Assembly: GCA_001784735.1 (NCBI GenBank) | Contig: MFSB01000011.1 | Location: forward strand, 1 to 10,973 | DNA: 10,973 nucleotides | Reading direction: 5' to 3' | From: Candidatus Moranbacteria bacterium RIFCSPLOWO2_12_FULL_48_12 | GTDB taxonomy: Bacteria > Patescibacteriota > Minisyncoccia > Moranbacterales > UBA1568 | In this document: positions 1 through 5,780 of the stretch, piece after piece | Layout of the letters: every line of letters begins with the position of its first letter | Numbering within the stretch: the stretch's first letter is position 1 | Notes under the pieces: model-generated | What the model saw: the letters and a program-made list of their open reading frames with translations, nothing else | What the model was told of the DNA's origin: nothing | Databases searched by the model: none | Position numbers and translations under genes: made by a program

Positions 1-1
1 C

Positions 2-175
2 GCCTACAGCAGGTCCCAACTCGCCATAATAGAGCGCAACGTGCACAGGGCGGAACGGACGGAAAAAAGAAGAAAAATTTTTCGCTGGATTGGACGCGGA
101 TTCCTCATCCTTTCCCTTGTCGTAGGATTCATCGTATTCCTCGCCATCGGCCATATGTTTTGGCCGACGATGTAA
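2..175 (+). CDS. 3' end of an unknown gene with a C-terminal membrane segment
   Basis: Only the last 57 codons are present, read in frame from base 2 to the TAA at 173-175. The peptide starts AYSRSQLAIIERNVHRAERT, has a strongly basic stretch (EKRRKIFRWIGRGF), then about 20 hydrophobic residues (LILSLVVGFIVFLAIGHMFW) and ends PTM. This is the pattern of a protein with its bulk in the cytoplasm and one C-terminal transmembrane helix, although earlier helices could lie outside the window. I do not recognise the family. The reading is supported by the protein-like composition of this frame and by a hairpin terminator on the same strand 20 bases after the stop. It converges with the minus-strand NUDIX gene. 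Another plus frame is also open here, so the frame is likely but not certain. Confidence 0.6.
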   Translation, partial: AYSRSQLAIIERNVHRAERTEKRRKIFRWIGRGFLILSLVVGFIVFLAIGHMFWPTM

Positions 176-195
176 TCGCCACTCACCCCATCCCG

Positions 196-229
196 AAAGC
201 CCGACTTCGCTAACGCGCGGTTGGGCTTT
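196..229 (+). terminator. Rho-independent terminator of the left-edge gene
   Basis: AAAGCCC at 196-202 pairs with GGGCTTT at 223-229. The stem extends inward by three pairs (203-205 with 220-222, one of them G-T), and CGC 208-210 can pair with GCG 215-217 around a TAAC loop. On the plus strand the stem runs into TTTTAAATTT. It lies just after the TAA at 173-175. On the minus strand the bases after the stem are not T-rich, so it is a weaker stop for the NUDIX transcript. Confidence 0.7.
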
Positions 230-239
230 TAAATTTCTC

Positions 240-274
240 GATTCATAAATCATGAATCATAAATCATAAATCAT
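240..274. repeat. Five tandem 7-bp units (GATTCAT/AAATCAT/GAATCAT)
   Basis: The units read GATTCAT, AAATCAT, GAATCAT, AAATCAT, AAATCAT with an exact 7-bp period. The block sits between the terminator of the left gene and the 3' end of the NUDIX gene. The same kind of heptads (GAATCAT, GAATTAT, GAATCAG) recurs in four other gaps of this window. No coding capacity is seen. The role is unknown. Confidence 0.75.
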
Positions 275-295
275 AATTCCTTCTCTCCCCAACCA

Positions 296-694
296 TTATA
301 CCTCATTTCCATACCGAGCAATTTCTTCATAGAGAGAGGGTATGGATGGCAATTCTGCAAACTCACTTGGCTTGATAAAACGATATTCAGAATGTTCCTC
401 GGAAAGCTTCATTTCGCCGCTTTCATACTGGCACAAGAAAGTGATGCCGACTTTGAATTCTCCCGTATCTTTGCGAAAGGTAAATACGTTGAATGGTCTG
501 CCTATCGCAACAACAAGTCCCGTTTCTTCCAAGATCTCACGCTTGAGCGCCTCTTGCGGGTTCTCTTCCCGATCGACGCCGCCGCCAGGCGTCTCCCATA
601 CTTCCGGTAAATGATCATCCAGGGCGCTTCTTTTCAGAACAAGAATTTTCCCATCGCGCTCCACAATCCCCTTAACGGTTAAATAAAACTGCAT
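296..694 (-). CDS. NUDIX hydrolase
   Basis: A 132-residue single-domain NUDIX protein, normal length for a housecleaning or nucleotide-hydrolysing member; these cleave a nucleoside diphosphate linked to another moiety using divalent metal. The NUDIX box is complete at residues 38-60: G38, E44, R52-E53-I54-L55-E56-E57, G59 and L60, with E53, E56 and E57 as expected metal ligands. The preceding PEVWETPGGGV (30-40) and opening strand FYLTVKGIVERDGKILVLKR are typical of MutT-like members. The substrate cannot be told from sequence. The start is the ATG at 694; there is no Shine-Dalgarno. It is the last minus-strand gene before a convergent plus-strand gene and is 99 bp downstream of rsmI. That gap has a perfect palindrome, so it may have its own regulated promoter. 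Confidence 0.93.
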   Translation of the reverse strand: MQFYLTVKGIVERDGKILVLKRSALDDHLPEVWETPGGGVDREENPQEALKREILEETGLVVAIGRPFNVFTFRKDTGEFKVGITFLCQYESGEMKLSEEHSEYRFIKPSEFAELPSIPSLYEEIARYGNEV

Positions 695-751
695 ACTCTA
701 ATTAAGTAATTATCGTAAACTCCACTCTCATCCACTCCTTCACCATTTGTT

Positions 752-769
752 CTATACTTCGAAGTATAG
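752..769. promoter_or_regulatory. Perfect 18-bp palindrome, possible operator and -10 of the NUDIX gene
   Basis: CTATACTTCGAAGTATAG is its own reverse complement. With TTGT at 747-750 and ACAA at 771-774 the symmetry extends to 28 bases with one mismatched pair. On the minus strand TATACT (768 to 763) resembles a sigma-70 -10 box, which would put a transcript start near 756 and a leader of about 60 nt before the NUDIX ATG; the -35 region is poor. Symmetry through the -10 suggests a dimeric repressor site. An RNA hairpin is also possible, but no T-run follows on either strand. Confidence 0.4.
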
Positions 770-793
770 TACAATCTGATTGATAAAAAACTC

Positions 794-1471
794 CTATGTG
801 TGTGCAATAATAGTAAACTCTCCCTTGATCTTCTCTGGATGTTCTGCAAAATACTGCAACCCTTCCTGAATACTTCCACGCACCACTTCTTCGAACATTT
901 TTGTCAGCTCCCGTCCAATGACTACTTTCTTTCCCGGAGCGAATTTCTGGAGGAGCTCCAGGTTCTTCATCACGCGATGGGGGGATTCGTAGTAGACGAC
1001 CGGCGCATCGCTCCCTGCTACGGCCTTGAAAAAAGTTTCCCGACCTTTTTTGTGCGGCGGAAATCCCCGGAAGACAAATTCTTGCATATTGATACCGGCG
1101 ACGGAAACGATCGTAGCCAATGCTGAAACGCCTGGAATGGGGATGACAAGAATCTCGGCGGCAATGGTCAGTTCCACCAAACGATTGCCCGGATCGGAAA
1201 GTCCCGGCGTCCCGGCGTCCGATACGAAAGCCAGGCGCACCCCTTCTCGCAAGCGTTCTATGATCTGGAAAAGTTTGCGCTCATCCGTATGTTCGTGGCA
1301 AGAAACCAGCGGCTTCTTGATGTCATAATGCGCCAGGAGCTTCGCCGTCACACGCGTATCCTCGCACAAAATCGCGTCTGCCTCTTTCAGCGTATCCAAT
1401 GCGCGCAAAGTAATATCGCCCAAATTTCCGATCGGAGTAGCGACGATATACAGCGTACCAACCTGACTCAT
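794..1471 (-). CDS. rsmI: 16S rRNA (cytidine-1402 2'-O) methyltransferase RsmI
   Basis: RsmI 2'-O-methylates C1402 of 16S rRNA in the decoding centre, using S-adenosylmethionine. The 225 residues match the tetrapyrrole-methylase fold: GTLYIVATPIGNLGDIT at 5-21, the CEDTR motif at 36-40, SDAGTPGLSDPG at 84-95, PGVSA at 113-117, ESPHR at 162-166 and RELTKMFEE at 187-195, ending with KGEFTIIAHT. The start is the ATG at 1471 (MSQVGTLY), which places the first strand where the family has it; a TTG eight codons upstream gives a less typical N-terminus. From memory E. coli RsmI is 286 residues; the protein here stops at the end of the methylase fold and lacks the C-terminal extension. The 3' end leads into the palindrome gap before the NUDIX gene. 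Upstream is the hairpin-rich gap at 1472-1679. Confidence 0.95.
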   Translation of the reverse strand: MSQVGTLYIVATPIGNLGDITLRALDTLKEADAILCEDTRVTAKLLAHYDIKKPLVSCHEHTDERKLFQIIERLREGVRLAFVSDAGTPGLSDPGNRLVELTIAAEILVIPIPGVSALATIVSVAGINMQEFVFRGFPPHKKGRETFFKAVAGSDAPVVYYESPHRVMKNLELLQKFAPGKKVVIGRELTKMFEEVVRGSIQEGLQYFAEHPEKIKGEFTIIAHT

Positions 1472-1492
1472 AATATTATCAATAAGAATTTT

Positions 1493-1538
1493 CAATTCTT
1501 AATTTTTAAACAATTTTCAATGATTAAATTTCAAAAAT
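1493..1538. repeat. Degenerate AT-rich 7-bp repeats (CAATTCT/CAATTTT type)
   Basis: Units such as CAATTCT, TAATTTT, CAATTTT, CAATGAT, TAAATTT and CAAAAAT follow each other at 7-bp steps, apart from a 4-base TAAA interruption at 1507-1510. This is the reverse-complement orientation of the GAATTAT-type heptads. Together with the block at 1653-1680 it flanks the paired hairpins in the rsmI/permease gap. No gene is seen in 1472-1679. Confidence 0.5.
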
Positions 1539-1540
1539 GA

Positions 1541-1625
1541 ATACTCCTCGCGGCAAGCCGCGAGGTATCTTTGACAAATTTGTCTTTGATACTCGCCGCA
1601 AGCGGCGGGGAATTAGACCCTAATT
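1541..1625. repeat. Composite palindromic element: two GC-rich hairpins around a central palindrome
   Basis: Four inverted repeats follow each other. CCTCGCGGCAAGCCGCGAGG (1546-1565) folds with an 8-9 bp stem. GACAAATTTGTC (1573-1584) is a perfect palindrome, flanked through TTT on both sides by TATC (1566-1569) and GATA (1588-1591). CGCCGCAAGCGGCG (1594-1607) is a second GC-rich hairpin with the same AA centre. AATTAG (1611-1616) pairs with CTAATT (1620-1625). The two GC hairpins are each preceded by ATACT and look like related units. The arrangement resembles REP/BIME elements, and similar hairpins are familiar to me from Patescibacteria intergenic regions, though I could not search. There is no T-run, so it is not a plain terminator. 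Confidence 0.7.
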
Positions 1626-1652
1626 GAGATTAAAAAATTCTTTCATTGTTTA

Positions 1653-1680
1653 GAAATTGAAAATTAGAAATTAGAAATTT
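1653..1680. repeat. Four tandem AT-rich 7-bp units at the permease 3' end
   Basis: GAAATTG, AAAATTA, GAAATTA and GAAATTT run with an exact 7-bp period up to base 1680, the first base of the permease stop codon (read as TAA on the minus strand). The units are opposite in orientation to the block at 1493-1538, so the two blocks bracket the hairpin element. Confidence 0.6.
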
Positions 1681-2702
1681 TACACCTGTCTTTTCTCCAA
1701 TATATCATCCACGAAGACGGACAACATCATCGTGATCGGTACGGCGATGATAATACCAAGCGCACCGCCAAGCTCGAGGCCAATCAGGATTGCTATGATG
1801 AGCGCAACCGGATTGAGTCCCGCCGAATGTTTCATCACTTGCGGGGCGACAATATGCGCCTCTGCTTGGTGGGCGATGATATAGAAGATCAGCGCGGAAA
1901 TCCCCAGCACCGGAGAAACAAGCACTCCGACCAAGATGGCCGGAATGGCCGCGATGACCGGTCCGATATAGGGTAGGATTTCCATCAATCCGCCGAAAAA
2001 CGCTATAGCCAAAGCATACGGCACGCCGAGCAGTGTCAGTCCGATATAGTATATGGCGAACGCGATAAGCATCAGAAGTGCTTGACCAAAAAGCCACTGG
2101 CTCACTTTGCCCTGCATCCGAGAGGCGATCGAGAGCGCCTGCGTATGATATTCTTTCGGCGTCAGCAAAAGAAAGAATTTCTCGATCCCCTTTTCTTCAA
2201 GAGAAAGATAGAGCGCGAGGAAGAAAAACCCAATCAGGTGGATAAAGCTCTGGAACAAGCTTACAGTTGCGGAAAGAATATTTGAAAGCCCACCAGTTAT
2301 ATTACCCTCGATATCGTAAAAGAATTGCTCCTTCTGAAAGTCAATTCCGAACGTACCAAGATATGTTTGGATACTGAGCAGAAACGCATCCAAGCGTTTA
2401 GCGTATTCTGGCCAGCTCTGGAGAAATTCTTTTATTTCCGAAAAAAACAGCGGCAGAAAGACGGCAAGAAGAGCCACCCCGCCCAAAAGCAGAATGGCAT
2501 AAACAATGATAACCGCCGCTGTTCGAGACAAATGCCACTTTTGCAATCTGATAATAGCCGGTGAAAGAGCGGCCGCGGTCAGTACTGCAAACAACACCAG
2601 AAACACTACACCACGCACGAGATAGAAAAAATAAATACCAACGGCCAAAAAAACCAGCCGCAAAGCGATATTTGTCCCGATAGCGACGCGTTCGTCTGAC
2701 AT
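1680..2702 (-). CDS. AI-2E family (TerC/YdiK/PerM-type) membrane permease
   Basis: A 340-residue integral membrane protein with about eight hydrophobic segments: roughly 11-29, 31-52, 62-87, 148-167, 205-224, 229-247, 250-277 and 296-329. A large soluble or amphipathic section lies at 88-147. The family signatures are clear: LMEILPYIGPVIAAIPA at 239-255 and the C-terminal block HQAEAHIVAPQVMKHSAGLNP at about 278-297, followed by a glycine-rich helix ending in AVPITMM. Members are called AI-2 exporters after E. coli TqsA, but others act in Na+/H+ exchange or have no known substrate, so quorum signalling should not be inferred. The start is the ATG at 2702 (MSDERVAIG); a TTG eight codons upstream is possible but adds nothing family-like. 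It lies 73 bp after the M16 gene, probably in the same transcript. Confidence 0.92.
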   Translation of the reverse strand: MSDERVAIGTNIALRLVFLAVGIYFFYLVRGVVFLVLFAVLTAAALSPAIIRLQKWHLSRTAAVIIVYAILLLGGVALLAVFLPLFFSEIKEFLQSWPEYAKRLDAFLLSIQTYLGTFGIDFQKEQFFYDIEGNITGGLSNILSATVSLFQSFIHLIGFFFLALYLSLEEKGIEKFFLLLTPKEYHTQALSIASRMQGKVSQWLFGQALLMLIAFAIYYIGLTLLGVPYALAIAFFGGLMEILPYIGPVIAAIPAILVGVLVSPVLGISALIFYIIAHQAEAHIVAPQVMKHSAGLNPVALIIAILIGLELGGALGIIIAVPITMMLSVFVDDILEKRQV

Positions 2703-2770
2703 AGTGCGGAAAGTATTATGTATCAAGACCTCATAGCTTACACCTTTTCTCCCATCATGCCAAGATTCAA

Positions 2771-2791
2771 CCTGCCTACCGGCGAGGCAGG
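2771..2791. repeat. 7-bp-stem palindrome (CCTGCCT...AGGCAGG) carrying the M16 stop codon
   Basis: CCTGCCT at 2771-2777 pairs perfectly with AGGCAGG at 2785-2791 around ACCGGCG. The M16 stop codon (TAG on the minus strand, 2776-2778) lies inside it, and it encodes the last residues LPRR. Hairpins of the CCTGCC...GGCAGG type are, from memory, common dispersed elements in Patescibacteria. No T-run follows, so termination is not indicated. Confidence 0.65.
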
Positions 2792-4062
2792 GATTCTAAA
2801 TTCAATATTCTCGAAAGCGAAGCTTTCGACGTGTGCGATCCGATAACCGCCAGATTCAGTTTCTTATTCCGAAAAATATCTCTGGCTACGCGCCGAATAT
2901 CATGAGCCGTGACACGCTCGATCATCTTGACACGCTCTTTGGGAAGCATGATCTTGTGACGCAAGACTTCCTGCGTCACGAGATACCCGACGATGTCGTC
3001 CGAGCCTTCCATACCGAGAGCGAAATGCCCCTTCATATATTCTTTGGCCTTCCGCAATTCTTCCTCGCCGCAAAGCTCTGTCGTGATCTTCCTATACTGC
3101 TCAAGAATCACAATGAGCGTCTTTTCCACATTCTCATGCTCGACGCCGCACTGCGTCGCGAGATAGCCAGCGTCATGGTAGGTATCCACACTGGTCGAGA
3201 CGTTGTAAGCCAAGCCGCGCCGCTCGCGCACCTCTATCCATAGCCGAGACGACATTCCGCCGCCAAGGATGGTAGACAGCACCGCCAGGACAAAGCGTTC
3301 CTTGTGGAACATACCATAGGCCCGCACTCCCACGATAAGATGCGTCTGATCCGTTTTCTTGTGATGCAAATTGATTTCCGGCTGAACCTGCTGCTCTTTG
3401 ATTTTTTTGAAGACTGGCCGCTTCCCGGTACGGATGTGTGCAAAGTGTTTTTTGATCGCTCTCTTCACTTTTTTCGGATCGATCTTGCCGGCGACGCCGA
3501 CGACGACATTCTCCGCCGTGTAGCCGCGATTCAGATATTTGATGAAGTCCCCGCGCATGAAAGACTTGATGTTGTCTTTCGATCCGAGGATTTCCCGCCC
3601 CAGCGGGTGCGCGCCATAGAGCAGTTTCTCAAAGTGCTCTCCGACCCTGCGCTGCGGCATATCCTCGTACATATTGATTTCCTGAAGGATGGTGCCGCGC
3701 TCACGATCGATTTCTGCCTTTTCCAACTTGGCATTGAGAAAGAGATCGCTCACGACGTCGAGCGCCGTGTCCCAATGGTGAGCCTCCACCTTGGCATAAT
3801 AGGCTGTGTGATCTTTGGCGGTATAGGCATTGTATTCGGCGCCGATGGCATCCAGTTCCTTGCTGATGGTATGGATATCGGGACGCTTCTTGGTCCCCTT
3901 GAAGAACATATGCTCGAGAAAATGCGCCAAGCCGTTCTCTTTTCCCGTCTCGTAGCGCGACCCGACGCCGGTCATCACGATGACCGTCGCCGTTTCCGTA
4001 TCCTGCATCGGCACGAGTACTATTCGGAGCCCGTTCGAGAGCGTGTATTTCTGATATTTCAT
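2776..4062 (-). CDS. M16 family zinc peptidase (insulinase / processing-peptidase-like)
   Basis: A 428-residue M16B-type peptidase subunit, usual length for the single-repeat bacterial form that works as a dimer. The inverted zinc motif is complete: H47-F-L-E50-H51, with third ligand E128 in RGTILQEINMYEDMP, at the family spacing. The N-terminus YTLSNGLRIVLVPM and the C-terminal half's R282/Y286 (RERRGLAYNVSTS), which contact the substrate backbone, are also present, so both halves of the active site are intact. It has no signal peptide, so it is probably cytoplasmic or membrane-associated. The start is the ATG at 4062 (MKYQKYTLSNG); a TTG five codons upstream lies in repeat DNA. The last codons come from two palindromes (2771-2791 and 2811-2829), so the C-terminal tail from about residue 412 is probably not conserved. 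It is 37 bp downstream of glyS. Confidence 0.95.
   Translation of the reverse strand: MKYQKYTLSNGLRIVLVPMQDTETATVIVMTGVGSRYETGKENGLAHFLEHMFFKGTKKRPDIHTISKELDAIGAEYNAYTAKDHTAYYAKVEAHHWDTALDVVSDLFLNAKLEKAEIDRERGTILQEINMYEDMPQRRVGEHFEKLLYGAHPLGREILGSKDNIKSFMRGDFIKYLNRGYTAENVVVGVAGKIDPKKVKRAIKKHFAHIRTGKRPVFKKIKEQQVQPEINLHHKKTDQTHLIVGVRAYGMFHKERFVLAVLSTILGGGMSSRLWIEVRERRGLAYNVSTSVDTYHDAGYLATQCGVEHENVEKTLIVILEQYRKITTELCGEEELRKAKEYMKGHFALGMEGSDDIVGYLVTQEVLRHKIMLPKERVKMIERVTAHDIRRVARDIFRNKKLNLAVIGSHTSKASLSRILNLESLPRR
2811..2829. repeat. Perfect 8-bp-stem hairpin within the M16 3' end
   Basis: TCGAAAGC at 2811-2818 pairs with GCTTTCGA at 2822-2829 around a GAA loop. It encodes residues in SKASLSR near the C-terminus of the peptidase. 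It lies 20 bp from the palindrome that carries the stop codon, so two hairpins are stacked at the gene's end. Confidence 0.6.
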
Positions 4063-4070
4063 TTTAAAAG

Positions 4071-4098
4071 GAATCAAGAATTATGAATTATGAACCAG
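4071..4098. repeat. Four tandem 7-bp units (GAATCAA, GAATTAT, GAATTAT, GAACCAG)
   Basis: An exact 7-bp period fills 28 of the 37 bases between the M16 start codon and the glyS stop codon, ending two bases before the latter. Same family as the blocks at 240-274, 9049-9076 and 9875-9895. Confidence 0.75.
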
Positions 4099-4099
4099 G

Positions 4100-5545
4100 C
4101 TAGAACTTTTCTGTAAAAAACTCTTTGAGACGTTCTATCGGCATGCGCTCCTGCTGCATCGTATCGCGGTCGCGAACCGTGACGGTGCCTTCCAAGGATT
4201 TGTCTTCTCCCAAGCCAAGGCTGTCGAAATCTACGGTGACACAGTAGGGTGTACCGATCTCGTCCTGGCGGCGGTAACGCTTGCCCACATTGCCGTTGTC
4301 ATCGAATTCGCAGACGAAGTGCGGCTTCAGCGTATCGAATATCTCCTTGGCTTTCATAACCAGCTCGGGCTTGTTCTTCATGAGCGGGAAAATCGCTACT
4401 TTCACCGGAGCCAGCTTCTTCGGCAGCTTGAGCACAACCCGAGTTTCCCTGCCCGCCACAGTATCCGAAGGATTCTGGGAGGGGCCGTTCTCGAGCGCTT
4501 CTTCCGTGTAGGCTTCCGTCAAGAACGCCAAAAGCATCCGGCCGACACCCACTGATGACTCCACGATATGCGGCACATATTTCTCGCCAGTAGCCTGATC
4601 GAGGTAATCAAGTGCTACCCCGGAAAACTTTGCATGCTGGGTAAGATCATAATCCCCGCGCGCGTGAACGCCTTCGAGCTCCTTGAAACCGAACGGAAAA
4701 TTATATTCGAGATCATAAGCCTCCTTGGCATAAAAAACCAGATTCTCATGCTTGTGCCAACGGAGATTTTCTGCCTTCATTCCGAGATCGAGATAAAATT
4801 GGAAGCGGTATTCTTTCAGTTTTTCATACGCTTCCATTTCTTGCGCCGGGTGGGTGAAATACTGCATTTCCATCTGTTCGAATTCGCGCGTGCGGAAAAT
4901 AAATTGCCGCGCCGTGATCTCATTGCGGAAAACCTTGCCGATCTGAGCGATGCCGAAAGGAATCCTGACCCGGCTCGAGTCGAGAACATTCTTGTAATTG
5001 ACATAGATCCCCTGGCACGTTTCTCCTCGTAAATACACGGGTTCATCCATCCACTCATCCGTAAAATTTCCCAGATTCGACTTCACCAAGAGGTTGAACT
5101 TTTGCGCTTCGGTAAAATCTTTCTTCCCGCATTTCGGACAACCTATCTTCTCTCTGTTTTGATTGAACAGAGCATTGATCTCCGTCTCACTCATTTTCTC
5201 ATCAGCGGCAATACCGATTTCTTCAAGCAGATGATCCACACGAACACGCACATGGCAATTCCGACATTCCGCCAAGGGATCAGCAAAGCCGCTCACATGC
5301 CCGGAAGCTTCCCAGACCTTCGGATGCATGAAAATCGCGGCGTCCAGTCCCACGATGTCTTCGCGCATCTGCACCATATACTTCCACCAAGCATCCTTGA
5401 TATTGTTCGCCAACTCTACCCCGTACGAGCCATAATCATACACGGCGGAAAAACCCCCGTAAATTTCAGACGATAGAAACACGAATCCGCGCCGCTTGCA
5501 TAGCGCCACTATTTTTTCCATCAATTCCTGACTTTTTTCAGCCAT
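4100..5545 (-). CDS. glyS: Glycine--tRNA ligase (homodimeric alpha2 type)
   Basis: Charges tRNA-Gly with glycine in the cytoplasm. The 481 residues cover the whole class II alpha2 enzyme. The N-terminal catalytic part starts IVALCKRRGFVFLSSEIYGG, with DYGSYGVELANNIKDAWW as motif 1 region and MHPKVWEASGHVSGFADP at about 73-90. A zinc-ribbon insertion carries C94, C97, C136 and C139 (CRNC and CPKC). Motif 2 is at about 203-227 (GKVFRNEI, RTREFEQMEM) and motif 3 at 331-341 (SVGVGRMLLAF). The anticodon-binding domain begins near 380 (VKVAIFPLMKNK) and includes GKRYRRQDEIGTPYCVTVDF. The start is the ATG at 5545, with no Shine-Dalgarno. The two-subunit GlyQ/GlyS form is absent from the window. The 223-bp gap upstream suggests its own promoter; the M16 gene follows. 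Confidence 0.97.
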   Translation of the reverse strand: MAEKSQELMEKIVALCKRRGFVFLSSEIYGGFSAVYDYGSYGVELANNIKDAWWKYMVQMREDIVGLDAAIFMHPKVWEASGHVSGFADPLAECRNCHVRVRVDHLLEEIGIAADEKMSETEINALFNQNREKIGCPKCGKKDFTEAQKFNLLVKSNLGNFTDEWMDEPVYLRGETCQGIYVNYKNVLDSSRVRIPFGIAQIGKVFRNEITARQFIFRTREFEQMEMQYFTHPAQEMEAYEKLKEYRFQFYLDLGMKAENLRWHKHENLVFYAKEAYDLEYNFPFGFKELEGVHARGDYDLTQHAKFSGVALDYLDQATGEKYVPHIVESSVGVGRMLLAFLTEAYTEEALENGPSQNPSDTVAGRETRVVLKLPKKLAPVKVAIFPLMKNKPELVMKAKEIFDTLKPHFVCEFDDNGNVGKRYRRQDEIGTPYCVTVDFDSLGLGEDKSLEGTVTVRDRDTMQQERMPIERLKEFFTEKF

Positions 5546-5602
5546 ATAGCAGACAAAAACAACAGTTTACCCTACAGTAAAGGGAACTCTTTAACAATAA
5601 CA

Positions 5603-5611
5603 ATAATACCA
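5603..5611 (-). promoter_or_regulatory. Possible extended -10 promoter of glyS
   Basis: On the minus strand the bases read TGGTATTAT, a TGn plus TATTAT (5 of 6 to TATAAT). Transcription would start near 5596, about 50 nt before the glyS ATG. No -35 box is found at the right spacing. A short inverted repeat lies between this site and the gene (CCCT 5571-5574 with AGGG 5580-5583). Confidence 0.3.
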
Positions 5612-5644
5612 TGATACAGGGCTTTCGGCCTTTTTTCAACCCGC

Positions 5645-5730
5645 GCCAACCCCGCCTAATCGTTGGCCATTCTTTGGAGTTCTGAGCAAGTACCACATTT
5701 TGTGCAATTGCATAATTAGTGGTACTCGCT
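5645..5730. repeat. Stacked inverted repeats between tgt and glyS
   Basis: GCCAAC (5645-5650) pairs with GTTGGC (5662-5667). Further on, AGTACCAC (5689-5696) pairs perfectly with GTGGTACT (5719-5726), and beyond one mismatch AGC (5685-5687) pairs with GCT (5728-5730). The latter loop itself holds the palindrome TGCAATTGCA. The region between 5546 and 5768 has no convincing gene; it holds these palindromes, a possible glyS promoter, and the TTACGTAA repeats. On the minus strand these hairpins would lie in the tgt 3' untranslated region, but no T-run follows them. Confidence 0.6.
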
Positions 5731-5748
5731 GAAAAAACATGTGCTTTA

Positions 5749-5780
5749 TTACGTAAAGAGTTACGTAATTAATTACGTAA
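5749..5780. repeat. Three TTACGTAA palindromes at an exact 12-bp period over the tgt stop
   Basis: TTACGTAA occurs at 5749-5756, 5761-5768 and 5773-5780, with start-to-start spacing of 12 bp both times. The tgt stop codon (5769-5771) lies between the second and third copies, and the last codons LRN are made of the third copy. Each unit is a perfect 8-bp palindrome. It could be a protein-binding array, an iteron-like repeat or simply a short tandem expansion; the sequence does not decide. Confidence 0.75.

Noticed and set aside
240..274. CRISPR-like array
   Set aside because: Units are 7 bp and directly adjacent, without spacers; no cas genes are present.
3304..4086. Plus-strand open frame of about 260 codons
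   Set aside because: It lies antisense to the M16 peptidase, whose zinc motif and family sequence run through the whole stretch; the plus-strand translation has no recognisable motif.
5546..5600. T-box or other riboswitch in the glyS leader
   Set aside because: The leader is only about 50 nt, without specifier loop or antiterminator elements; just a 4-bp inverted repeat is seen.
5616..5635. Plus-strand terminator (AGGGC-TTTCG-GCCTT followed by T-run)
   Set aside because: The stem is only five pairs with one G-T, and no plus-strand gene precedes it; on the minus strand there is no T-run.
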